Notes under the pieces: generated by a model
What the model was told of the DNA's origin: nothing
Databases searched by the model: none
The model's input: the letters and a program-made list of their open reading frames with translations, nothing else
Translations under genes and position numbers: made by a program
Assembly: GCA_963763135.1 (NCBI GenBank)
Contig: CAVXNJ010000003.1
Coordinates: 1-64,000, forward strand
Direction: 5' to 3'
Source: JANMZO01 sp963763135
Lineage (GTDB): Bacteria; Actinomycetota; Acidimicrobiia; Acidimicrobiales; JANYDT01
Length of the DNA stretch: 64,000 nucleotides
Part shown: positions 48,684 to 56,664 of the stretch, piece by piece
Numbering within the stretch: the first letter of the stretch is position 1
How the letters are laid out: every line of letters starts with the position of its first letter

Positions 48684-49742
48684 ATGAGTTTGCGTACGAA
48701 TCAGACGCTCGCCGTCGGCATGGCCGTGGTGGTGCTTTTGGCCGCGTGCCTCGTCGCCCTCGTCGTCGGTGCTGCGGGCCTCGGCTTCGGCGATGTCTTA
48801 CGGTCGCTTGTTGATCTGGTGCCGGGAGTCCACCTCGCGCACGTGCTCGATGGTGTTGACCGCACCGTTCTTCTCGAGATCCGACTGCCGCGAATCGTGC
48901 TGGCCGGACTGGTCGGCGGCGCGCTGTCGATCGCCGGGTCAGCGTTTCAAGGCGTGTTTCGCAATCCGCTCGTCGATCCGTATTTGCTTGGCACGGCCGC
49001 CGGCGCCGGTCTCGGGGCCACGCTCGTGTTTTCCTTCGCGTCCGTGTTCAGCGGCTGGATCGTCAACCCACTTCCCGTCGCCGCGTTCATCGGGGCCCTC
49101 GTGGCAGTCACGCTGTCCGGTCTTCTGGCGTCGGCTGTCGGTGGCGCGGGCTCGGAATACGGAACCGGGCTGCCGTCGAGTTCGTTGCTCCTGGCCGGGA
49201 TCGCCGTCGCATCGTTTCTCACCTCGATGCAGACGTTCTTCCAGCAGCGACGGAGCGACACCCTGCGTTCGGTGTACGCCTGGATTCTAGGTGGACTTAC
49301 TACTTCGGGTTGGGGTGAGGTGCGGCTCGTCCTGCCGTACATCGCGATTTCGGGCATCGTCTTGACGGTCGTCGCCCAGGCCATCGACGTGATGGCCGTT
49401 GGCGATGAAGAAGCCCGGTCCCTCGGTGTTTCGCCCGGACGGATCCGCCTCGTCGTGGTGGTGTTTGCCTCGCTGGCTACGGCTGCGGCGGTCTCGGTGG
49501 CGGGGCTCATCGGGTTCGTCGGTCTCATCGTGCCCCACGCCGTTCGTGCGGTGGTCGGGCAGCGGAGTCGAACCGTGCTGCTGGTGTCGTTTCTGATCGG
49601 GGCAGCGTTTCTGGTCGGAGCTGACGCCATCGCTCGCACCGCCCTGGCCCCGGCCGAACTGCCGATCGGGGTCATCACCGCCTTTATCGGCGCCCCCGGA
49701 TTCGCGGTTCTTCTCGTTCGTCAACATCGGAGGCGGTCGTGA
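48684..49742 (+). CDS. btuC: Corrinoid ABC transporter permease (FecCD/BtuC family)
   Basis: Intact, about 352 residues and ten TM helices. It contains TLAVGMAVVVLLAACLVALV, LEIRLPRIVLAGLVGGALSI, GSAFQGVFRNPLVDPYLLGT, the cytoplasmic coupling segment WILGGLTTSGWGEVRLVLPY, DEEARSLGVSPGRIRLVVVV, GFVGLIVPHAVRAVVGQRSR and ELPIGVITAFIGAPGFAVLL. These are the FecCD signatures. It starts 22 bases after the cobU stop. The last codons form part of the 62-bp tandem repeat that continues into the following gap. Confidence 0.92.
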   Translation: MSLRTNQTLAVGMAVVVLLAACLVALVVGAAGLGFGDVLRSLVDLVPGVHLAHVLDGVDRTVLLEIRLPRIVLAGLVGGALSIAGSAFQGVFRNPLVDPYLLGTAAGAGLGATLVFSFASVFSGWIVNPLPVAAFIGALVAVTLSGLLASAVGGAGSEYGTGLPSSSLLLAGIAVASFLTSMQTFFQQRRSDTLRSVYAWILGGLTTSGWGEVRLVLPYIAISGIVLTVVAQAIDVMAVGDEEARSLGVSPGRIRLVVVVFASLATAAAVSVAGLIGFVGLIVPHAVRAVVGQRSRTVLLVSFLIGAAFLVGADAIARTALAPAELPIGVITAFIGAPGFAVLLVRQHRRRS

Positions 49743-49857
49743 GTTGCGACCGTCGCGGATGTTCTCCTGTTCGTTCCAATCGTCAACTTCGGAGGCGGTC
49801 GTGAGTTGCGACCGTCGCGGATGTTCTCCTGTTCTTCTCGTTCGTCAACTTCGGAGG
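49719..49857 (+). repeat. 62-bp tandem duplication spanning the btuC end and the btuD leader
   Basis: The stretch CGTCAAC(A/T)TCGGAGGCGG plus GTCGTGAGTTGCGACCGTCG and GCGGATGTTCTCCTGTTC occurs at 49719 and 49781. A third copy begins at 49843 and runs only through CGTCAACTTCGGAGG. The period is exactly 62. Each copy carries CGGAGG, a ribosome site. The third provides the site for btuD, and the first lies inside btuC. Confidence 0.85.
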
Positions 49858-49862
49858 GTCTC

Positions 49863-50792
49863 ATGACTGACTACATTTCCAGCGCCGCCGGGGCGGCCCC
49901 GGTCATACTCCGCGCCTCGGGGGGCGCTTCGACCCCGGTCGTGGTCCTGGGAGGATCGGCCCGGTCAATGACCGAGCCGGCAATCGAAGCGCGGCCCGTT
50001 TCGACGGTCCTGAGTTGTCGCTCGCTTGGTTTGCGGTTGGGCGAGTCCACAGTCCTGTCCGATCTCTCGCTCGAGGCCGGGGCCGGGGAGTGGATCGCGC
50101 TTCTTGGCCCGAACGGGGCCGGAAAAAGCTCGGCGCTTCGCGTGATGGCCGGGTCGCTTCGGTCCGGACGTCGCGTGAACGTGAGCGGAGACGTCGCTGT
50201 CAACGGTCGATCCATCGGCGGTATGGCGAAACGGGCCGCCGGTCGCCTGATTGCGGTTGTGCCGCAGTCGCCGATCTTTCCGATCGGCGTGTCGACGTTT
50301 GAGTACGTGATGCTCGGTCGTACGCCCCATCTCGGGTTTCTGGCGAGCCCGGGTCGTCATGATCGTGACGTTGTCGAAGGACTGATGGGACGGCTCGATC
50401 TTATGAAGTTTGCTCGGCGAGACGTAGCCGCCCTGAGCGGCGGTGAACGGCAACGGGCGGTCATCGCTCGGGCCCTCGCCCAACAGGCGCCCGTTCTGGT
50501 GCTCGACGAACCAACAAGTGCTCTCGACGTCGGACACCAGCAGCAGGTGCTGGAGCTGGTCGATACGTTACGGGCCGAAGATGGTCTCGTCGTGGTGTCC
50601 GCGATGCATGACCTGAGTCTTGCCGGACAGTATGCACACAAGCTGGTTTTGCTCAACGAGGGCGGTGTCGTATCGCAGGGCCACCCGCGGCTCGTGCTCG
50701 ACCCCCGAGCCCTCGAAGGGTTGTACGAGGCCAGGCTGCACAGTGCAGATCTACCCTCAGGTCACGTAGCGGTACTACCGGTCCGCAAATAG
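49863..50792 (+). CDS. btuD: Corrinoid ABC transporter ATPase
   Basis: Intact, 309 residues. An unusual N-terminal extension of about 55 residues (MTDYISSAAGAAPVILRASG) precedes the ATPase: Walker A LLGPNGAGKSSALRVMAGSL, Q-loop VVPQSPIFPIGVSTFEYVML, signature ALSGGERQRAVIARALAQQA, Walker B VLVLDEPTSALDVGHQQQVL and the H-loop SAMHDLSLAGQYAHKLVLL. This is the FecE/BtuD heme/B12 branch. The ATG at 49863 is chosen because the third CGGAGG repeat lies six bases before it. It completes the riboswitch-controlled importer. Confidence 0.92.
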   Translation: MTDYISSAAGAAPVILRASGGASTPVVVLGGSARSMTEPAIEARPVSTVLSCRSLGLRLGESTVLSDLSLEAGAGEWIALLGPNGAGKSSALRVMAGSLRSGRRVNVSGDVAVNGRSIGGMAKRAAGRLIAVVPQSPIFPIGVSTFEYVMLGRTPHLGFLASPGRHDRDVVEGLMGRLDLMKFARRDVAALSGGERQRAVIARALAQQAPVLVLDEPTSALDVGHQQQVLELVDTLRAEDGLVVVSAMHDLSLAGQYAHKLVLLNEGGVVSQGHPRLVLDPRALEGLYEARLHSADLPSGHVAVLPVRK

Positions 50793-50798
50793 GCTTAG

Positions 50799-50815
50799 CG
50801 CAGGTCGTACCTGCG
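50799..50815 (+). terminator. Short stem-loop after btuD
   Basis: CGCAGGT and ACCTGCG form a perfect 7-bp stem with a 3-base loop, seven bases after the btuD stop. It could end the riboswitch operon transcript. No T-run follows. Confidence 0.45.
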
Positions 50816-50827
50816 GGCGACACCGAC

Positions 50828-50893
50828 CTCGACAGGCATCGACCTTCGACGGGCATCTACCTCAATGGGCATCGACCTCGATGGGCATCGGTC
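50828..50893. repeat. Four imperfect 16-17-bp tandem repeats
   Basis: Units CTCGACAGGCATCGAC, CTTCGACGGGCATCTAC, CTCAATGGGCATCGAC and CTCGATGGGCATCGGTC follow one another without gaps in the otherwise empty stretch between btuD and the PhyH gene. No start codon or hairpin explains them. Confidence 0.7.
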
Positions 50894-51039
50894 ACTGAGC
50901 GACGGGTGATCACTACGATGGCGGATGCTCTTCTTGTTCGCATGCGGACAGCGGAGTGGGCAGTTTGAGACAGATCGAGGCAGAGAGGTTTGGCGTGTTT
51001 CGTCTAAAGCGGGTCGACCAGTTCAGCAGCCGGGGTCCG

Positions 51040-51771
51040 ATGACCGACACCGAGCGCTACGTGTTCGACCTCAACGGCTTCGTGATTCGGCGGGCCGCTC
51101 TTTCGTCTGACGAGCTTCAAGCGTTACACCAGGCGATCTCGCGGCAGAACTATCCACCGCCCGGTTCGGACCTCGGGTCCCAACGGTTCCAGAACTATCT
51201 GGCCTCCGACGTGGCGTTCAGGGCCCTCATCGATCACCCTGCTGCCCTTGACGTGATCATCGAACTCTGTGGCCCGACCGTTCGCCTCGACCACACCTAC
51301 GGAATCGTCATGGCCCCCGGAACGAGCGGACTCGGTCTTCACGGAGGAGGCACGCCGCACGACCCGGCGCAGTTCTATACGGTTCGCGACGGTGAGATGC
51401 ACAATGGCCTGATAGCGGTGCAATGGGCGCTCGTTGACCATGACGCCGGGTTCGGCGGGTTCCGGTGCATACCCGGAAGTCACCGGGCGAACTTCGCGCT
51501 GCCGGCCACCGACGCCGATGAGTTGGCCGTGGACGTCAGTCTGAAAGCGGGTGACGCCGTGTTCTTCACGGAGGCGCTTACGCACGGAACGTCGACGTGG
51601 CGAGCCCCGTACAACCGACTGTCGATGTTCTACAAATATGCGCCCGGGCATTTGGCGTGGGGTCGCAACTATGAGCACGAGCTGTCGAACAGTGTGCTCC
51701 ACGACAGATGCACCCCTCGACAGTTGCGATTTCTCCAGCCGCCGGCGGTGTACCCGCACGAACCGATCTAG
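51040..51771 (+). CDS. Phytanoyl-CoA dioxygenase (PhyH) family protein
   Basis: About 243 residues, intact. It begins MTDTERYVFDLNGFVIRRAA, with RLDHTYGIVMAPGTSGLGLH, HGGGTPHDPAQFYTVRDGEM, NGLIAVQWALVDHDAGFGGF, RCIPGSHRANFALPATDAD and AGDAVFFTEALTHGTSTWRA. The His of LHGGG, an acidic residue and the distal His of THGT would form the Fe(II)/2-oxoglutarate site, and an Arg follows for 2OG. The start is uncertain: an in-frame GTG at 50995 has a better ribosome site (gagagg). Such enzymes hydroxylate small molecules or natural products; the substrate is unknown. Confidence 0.82.
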   Translation: MTDTERYVFDLNGFVIRRAALSSDELQALHQAISRQNYPPPGSDLGSQRFQNYLASDVAFRALIDHPAALDVIIELCGPTVRLDHTYGIVMAPGTSGLGLHGGGTPHDPAQFYTVRDGEMHNGLIAVQWALVDHDAGFGGFRCIPGSHRANFALPATDADELAVDVSLKAGDAVFFTEALTHGTSTWRAPYNRLSMFYKYAPGHLAWGRNYEHELSNSVLHDRCTPRQLRFLQPPAVYPHEPI

Positions 51772-51778
51772 GAGACTG

Positions 51779-53263
51779 GTGTCGCGCAACGTTCACGTGG
51801 TCCCGTTGGATGCGTCGGAATCTTCGGCCCGGCGATTTCGCACGGCCCCGATTGCCCCAGCGGCGTCTTCGGCCGAGTCGCCGACACGCGATGCAGTCAT
51901 GACTTGGCCGATTGAACGAATTCGGTCGGTGATCGGCGCCGGGACCGGACTCGAGTTGGCCGGACCGATCGTGACCGCCGTGGTCTGCAACGAACGCCAG
52001 ATCGAAGAACCACCACGGGGGCCGGTGGTCCGGGTGCGAACCGAGCGGATGCGCGTGGACCCGAGCGGCAACGCCCAAGTCCACTGTGGCAGCGCCGACG
52101 AACGCGTCGTGGCCGAACGCGTCGTCGGTACGGATGGTCCGTGGCTGTGCGTCGAGCTCATCGACGACGAGAGCTCGCTGCGTGATGTAGCGGACCTGCG
52201 CGGGTACACGCCGTCGGACCCGCCTACGTCGTTGGAGATAGAGCGAACGACCTGGGTGGTGCACGACGGCGATGGAACGATTGAGGCCGAGTTCGTCTCG
52301 GAACTGGCGAGTGCGGCCATCGGTGCCATACGAAGCGAGCTCAGTGCCGTCGGAATGACCTCTCGTGGGCAGGCACTGGTCAATCTCGTCAGGGCGCAGA
52401 TCGGGGTCAGTTCCGGTTGTCTTCCGTTGCCACCATCAGAGGAGACCGGCCCGGCGCCGTCATGGCGGATGCTGGATAGGGCCGTGGACCTCATCGCCGG
52501 GTTCAGTCGTGCAGTGCCCCCGACATGGAAGGACAAGGAACTACGTTCGCTTAGTAAATCCGTGAGTCGAATCAGTGGGGCCGCACGAATACTCGGATTC
52601 GACGCAGAACTCTGCGATTCGATTGACCGACTGCATCAACAGGTGCTCCTGACCGAGGCCGTGTCGTACTTCGCCGGGCATGTCCCGGACATACGAGCGG
52701 GTGAAACCAACACGATCGGCTCGATGATCCGAGACCGTTCGTGTACCGAGCTGTTCGATGCGAAGGTCAGTGCATACGTGGCCCAAGCCCAGCACGGACT
52801 GGTCGGGGCGCTTGATGAGTTCGCCAGATCCTGGACCACGGATCGACTCGCTTCGGTACCAACGGAATTCTCCTGCGTGCCGAGTGCACCCGACCGGGCC
52901 CACGAACTTACGGTGGAAGCTTTGGGCGCCTGGCGCAAAGCGACCCGAACAACACGGCGTGGAGCGTCCCGTCGCGTCCTCCAGCATGCCGAAATTCTGG
53001 CCGTCGTTGCACCTGGCAAGAAGATTGGGGCGATGGCCGACCGTATCGCCAAGTCGGCCCGCGGCCTCCTCGCCGAGGACGCACGCCAGCGTTTGCTTCG
53101 CGATCTCGCGGTCGGGGCGGCATGTGCGAACGCCGGCGTTCGCGGCTTTGAGATCGTGATCGGGGCGCACGCCGAGGTCTCAGCCAGACGTCAGCGCAAA
53201 CGTCGCCGGTCGCTCGCTGATCACGCAGACCGGTTTCTCGCAAAGGAACCACCCGCGCACTGA
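51779..53263 (+). CDS. Unrecognised 494-residue protein (possible degenerate CYTH-CHAD)
   Basis: Intact, GTG start with GGAG just before, eight bases after the PhyH stop, so probably co-transcribed. No catalytic motif or TM helix is seen. The first 200 residues contain LELAGPIVTAVVCNERQIEE, RTERMRVDPSGNAQVHCGSA and LEIERTTWVVHDGDGTIEAE, which vaguely recall the strands of a CYTH domain. The rest is helical and rich in Arg/Ala (RRVLQHAEILAVVAPGKKIG, RQRLLRDLAVGAACANAGVR, RRQRKRRRSLADHADRFLAK), somewhat like a CHAD domain. A polyphosphate or polyanion-binding role would follow if that were right, but the resemblance is weak. Confidence 0.6.
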   Translation: MSRNVHVVPLDASESSARRFRTAPIAPAASSAESPTRDAVMTWPIERIRSVIGAGTGLELAGPIVTAVVCNERQIEEPPRGPVVRVRTERMRVDPSGNAQVHCGSADERVVAERVVGTDGPWLCVELIDDESSLRDVADLRGYTPSDPPTSLEIERTTWVVHDGDGTIEAEFVSELASAAIGAIRSELSAVGMTSRGQALVNLVRAQIGVSSGCLPLPPSEETGPAPSWRMLDRAVDLIAGFSRAVPPTWKDKELRSLSKSVSRISGAARILGFDAELCDSIDRLHQQVLLTEAVSYFAGHVPDIRAGETNTIGSMIRDRSCTELFDAKVSAYVAQAQHGLVGALDEFARSWTTDRLASVPTEFSCVPSAPDRAHELTVEALGAWRKATRTTRRGASRRVLQHAEILAVVAPGKKIGAMADRIAKSARGLLAEDARQRLLRDLAVGAACANAGVRGFEIVIGAHAEVSARRQRKRRRSLADHADRFLAKEPPAH

Positions 53264-53383
53264 CGCGACCACTGCGAGTACCTGATAGCAAGAGTCCGAA
53301 CAGATATCTGCCCTGCTTGGCGGCAATCGCACGTACCTGCGACAATGTCGCTTGCCACTTTCCCAAAGGCTCAAGGAGAACCC

Positions 53384-55123
53384 ATGCACGATCTTGTGAT
53401 CACTGGAGCAACTGTCGTTGACGGAACCGGGGCCGTGCCCCGCATGGTTGACGTGGCTGTTGCCGGGGACCGAATTGTCGAAGTCGGCAACGACGTGGGA
53501 TCCGGAAAGCGGACCATCAATGCGGAAGGGCTCGCGCTCACGCCGGGTTGGGTCGACATCCACACCCACTACGACGGCCAGATCACCTGGGACGACCAAC
53601 TCGCACCGTCGTCAACCAATGGCGTCACGTCGATTCTCGTCGGCAACTGTGGTGTGGGTTTCGCACCCGCCCAGCCCGATCGACACCAGTGGCTGATCTC
53701 CCTTCTCGAAGGCGTCGAGGACATCCCCGGCACCGCTTTGGCCGAAGGCATGAGTTGGGGCTGGGAGACGTTCAGCGAATACCTCGATGTCCTCGATCAG
53801 AAGCGTTGGACGGTCGACGTGGGCACACAGGTGCCGCATGCTGCGCTCCGAACGTACGTGATGGGGGAGCGCGGCGCCGAGCACACCGCTCGCGCCTCGG
53901 CCGACGACATCGAAGAAATGCGGCGACACTGTGCTCAGGCCCTGAAGGACGGTGCGCTCGGCTTCTCAACATCCCGCACCTGGGCGCATCGAAGCTCCAC
54001 CGGTGAGTCGATCGGCACGCTGACCGCGGCGGCGGATGAAGTTCTCGGAATCATAAGCGCGCTTCGTGATTCCAAACTCGGCGTCGTGCAGCTGATCTCC
54101 GACGCATACCAGACGACCGACGCGGATCTCGTCGCCAGCGAATTCTCGTTGCTCGGTCGAATCGCGCTGGAAGCGCAACGGCCCCTGAGCTTCACCGTGC
54201 AGCAGAACGACGACACCCCTGACCGCTACCGCGAGATCCTGACCGCGATCGCGGGCTGGAATGCAGCCGGCGCTGATGTCAAAGCTCAGGTGGGTGTTCG
54301 GCCCCTCGGTGTGCTGATCGGCATGACCGCAACCGCCAACCCACTGAACTTCTGCCCGACGTTCCGGGCCATGAAGCCGCTGTCGCTCACCGAGCGCCTC
54401 GCTCGGCTTCGCCAGCCGGACGTCCGGGAGACTCTGCTCAACGAGCATGCCGCGGCAACGGTTCAGGGATTCCCCGCGATCATCCACTCCGGGTACGCCC
54501 GGATGTACCCGCTGGCCGAGCCCGTCGACTACGAGCCAACGCCCGAGCGCAGTGTCGCCGGGATCGCGAAGTCGAGCGGTCGCCAGCCGATTGACGTTCT
54601 CTACGACCTCATGCTCGAGTCCGACGGAAGTCGGCTTCTGTACATCCCGCTGATGAACTACGCGCGTGGGTCGCTCGACGACGTGTACGAGATGATGACG
54701 TCGCCGTTCTCCCTGTTCGGGCTTTCCGACGCCGGAGCACACTGCAACGCCATCTCCGATGGTTCGTTCCCGACCACCGCGATCTCGCACTGGACGCGCG
54801 ACCGGACCCGCGGACCGAAGTTGCCGTTGGAGCAGATCGTGCACAACCAGACGCAACGTACCGCTCGCCACGTCGGTTGGTACGACCGTGGCGTCATTGC
54901 TCCGGGATACCTCGCCGACCTCAACGTGATCGATCTGAACACGATTGCGGCGTTGGCCCCCCGATCAGTCGCGGACCTTCCCGCGGGTGGAACCCGTCTG
55001 CTGCAGGACGCCCTTGGTTACCGTTACACGTTGAAGAACGGTCGGGTGACCGTCGAAAACGGTGTGATCAACGATGAACGGCCCGGGCGTCTGCAACGCG
55101 GCGTGAAGTCACTCGCGTCCTGA
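53384..55123 (+). CDS. N-acyl-D-amino-acid deacylase family amidohydrolase
   Basis: Intact, 579 residues. The ATG follows a good ribosome site (aaggagaaccc). Seen: MHDLVITGATVVDGTGAVPR, the metal motif TPGWVDIHTHYDGQITWDDQ, GVTSILVGNCGVGFAPAQPD, DGALGFSTSRTWAHRSSTGE, VGVRPLGVLIGMTATANPLN, FGLSDAGAHCNAISDGSFPT (metal Asp) and GVIAPGYLADLNVIDLNTIA. These match the D-aminoacylase/COG3653 group of the amidohydrolase superfamily. Members hydrolyse N-acyl-D-amino acids or dihydropyrimidine-like amides. This family has many misannotated functions, so the substrate is left open. Confidence 0.85.
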   Translation: MHDLVITGATVVDGTGAVPRMVDVAVAGDRIVEVGNDVGSGKRTINAEGLALTPGWVDIHTHYDGQITWDDQLAPSSTNGVTSILVGNCGVGFAPAQPDRHQWLISLLEGVEDIPGTALAEGMSWGWETFSEYLDVLDQKRWTVDVGTQVPHAALRTYVMGERGAEHTARASADDIEEMRRHCAQALKDGALGFSTSRTWAHRSSTGESIGTLTAAADEVLGIISALRDSKLGVVQLISDAYQTTDADLVASEFSLLGRIALEAQRPLSFTVQQNDDTPDRYREILTAIAGWNAAGADVKAQVGVRPLGVLIGMTATANPLNFCPTFRAMKPLSLTERLARLRQPDVRETLLNEHAAATVQGFPAIIHSGYARMYPLAEPVDYEPTPERSVAGIAKSSGRQPIDVLYDLMLESDGSRLLYIPLMNYARGSLDDVYEMMTSPFSLFGLSDAGAHCNAISDGSFPTTAISHWTRDRTRGPKLPLEQIVHNQTQRTARHVGWYDRGVIAPGYLADLNVIDLNTIAALAPRSVADLPAGGTRLLQDALGYRYTLKNGRVTVENGVINDERPGRLQRGVKSLAS

Positions 55124-55142
55124 GGACCGGCCCGGTCGGTCC
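55124..55142 (+). terminator. Stem-loop directly after the deacylase stop
   Basis: GGACCG pairs with CGGTCC around a 7-base loop (GCCCGGT), starting on the first base after the TGA. It is a likely transcription end or mRNA-stabilising hairpin. Confidence 0.5.
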
Positions 55143-55246
55143 GCGGGAGCGCCCGGGCGTCCTTGGATTCAACGACGGGGAAGCGCAGCGTCACGTCCGA
55201 TAGTCGCCAGACTGTTCGTCGGTTTGCGAGTACCGTCGATTCCCGC

Positions 55247-56212
55247 ATGAACGACACCCGAACGACTGACCCTATTGGCATCGGCGCCGGAGTGTCGGCG
55301 TACGCGATGTGGGGTCTGTTCCCGCTGTACTTTCACCATCTCAACGGTGTCGGTTCGTTCGAGATTGCGGCCCTTCGGGTCGTGACCACGGCACTGATGG
55401 TGTGGGCCGTGCTTCTCATCAAGCGCGACACCGGCTGGATCGCCAAGCTCCGTGATCAAAAGATACGCGTCCGCCTCGTGTTGGCGGGAATCGCCATAAC
55501 CTCGAACTGGCTGATCTACGTGTGGGCGGTGGCCAACGATCACGTGGTCGACGCGGCAATCGGTTACTACATCAATCCACTGGTGACGGTGGCCGTCGGT
55601 GTCGTTGTGTTACGTGAGCGACTGCGTAACCTGCAGAAGTTGGCCGTGCTTCTCGGTGCCACCGCGGTGACGGTTCTGACCATCGCATACGGCAAAGTTC
55701 CGTATATCGCACTGAGCCTTGCGCTCACGTTTGCCCTCTACGCCTTTCTCAAGAAGACGGTCGGGCTCGAATCACTGTCGTCGCTCGCTGCGGAAACCAC
55801 AGCGATGAGCCCCTTCGCCGTAGTCGGGCTGGTGTGGCTCAGCACCCGACAGTCGGGTCTCGATTCGCTCCACGCACCTGCGACCACGACGATCCTGCTG
55901 TTGTTCATCGGCGTCGTTTCTGCGGTGCCGCTGGTGTTGTTCGGCGTCGCGGCCAAGCGCATCCCGCTTGCGCAGATCGGGTTGCTGCAGTACCTCACCC
56001 CTACGATGGTCCTGCTTCTCGGTGTGTTCGTCTTCCACGAGAAGGTCTCGAACCTTCGTTGGGTCGGCATGGCGATCGTGTGGTGTGCGCTCGTCGCGTT
56101 GGCGGTCGATGCGCTGTCCACACTTCGAGCGACGCCAACCTCCGCGGCTCTGGCCGAACCGGATGATCTCGAGTCGGTCGACGGACGGGCTGCCACCGGC
56201 GTGGCCCGGTAG
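55247..56212 (+). CDS. rarD: EamA/RarD-family transporter
   Basis: Intact, 321 residues, ten TM helices. GIGAGVSAYAMWGLFPLYFH then FEIAALRVVTTALMVWAVLL, the RarD hallmark TSNWLIYVWAVANDHVVDAA, IGYYINPLVTVAVGVVVLRE, LRNLQKLAVLLGATAVTVLT, YAFLKKTVGLESLSSLAAET, and PLAQIGLLQYLTPTMVLLLG. RarD proteins are drug/metabolite-superfamily exporters of uncertain substrate (chloramphenicol-sensitive protein group). It is convergent with the DUF2277 gene, with only 20 bases between the stops. Confidence 0.9.
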   Translation: MNDTRTTDPIGIGAGVSAYAMWGLFPLYFHHLNGVGSFEIAALRVVTTALMVWAVLLIKRDTGWIAKLRDQKIRVRLVLAGIAITSNWLIYVWAVANDHVVDAAIGYYINPLVTVAVGVVVLRERLRNLQKLAVLLGATAVTVLTIAYGKVPYIALSLALTFALYAFLKKTVGLESLSSLAAETTAMSPFAVVGLVWLSTRQSGLDSLHAPATTTILLLFIGVVSAVPLVLFGVAAKRIPLAQIGLLQYLTPTMVLLLGVFVFHEKVSNLRWVGMAIVWCALVALAVDALSTLRATPTSAALAEPDDLESVDGRAATGVAR

Positions 56213-56232
56213 GGTTGCCGCCCGAAGAGACG

Positions 56233-56502
56233 TCAGGTCCGGTTCGCCTCGGCCCTGGCCCGCGCGATCCGGCGCATCGGGGGGTCGATCGTCGGTGGTT
56301 GACGACGAGGAGGCATCTCGGCGAGCAGCTCGGTCGTGGCCTGCGCAATTGCTGCGACAGCCTTCTGGAACGCCGGGTTCGCCATTCCTGAAGCGCTCGT
56401 GACCGCGCTCACCTTGCGAGCGTATTGGAGAGCGGCAGCAAAGATTTCCTCGTTGGTGGCGGCCGGCTCAAGGCCTCGTAACGGCGTGATGTTTCGGCAC
56501 AT
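56233..56502 (-). CDS. DUF2277 family small protein
   Basis: 89 residues, intact. MCRNITPLRGLEPAATNEEI is the invariant start of DUF2277, followed by FAAALQYARKVSAVTSASGM and NPAFQKAVAAIAQATTELLA, then a basic Pro/Arg tail. The second-residue Cys is typical. The ATG at 56502 is chosen for that reason, although the frame stays open further upstream. A helical cytosolic protein of unknown role, common in actinobacteria. Confidence 0.88.
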   Translation of the reverse strand: MCRNITPLRGLEPAATNEEIFAAALQYARKVSAVTSASGMANPAFQKAVAAIAQATTELLAEMPPRRQPPTIDPPMRRIARARAEANRT

Positions 56503-56664
56503 GGATCCTGTCCTTCGCTCGGGGTCGTGTAGCGAATCGGTACATCGATCCGCACGCTGGCCCGCCAGGGTACCGAATCTCTGCTCCGCTTCGGAGCGAT
56601 CGACAAACGACGACAGCTCCACACGCCACGCCTCAGCGTTGATGCGCTTCCGACAGACAGCGAA

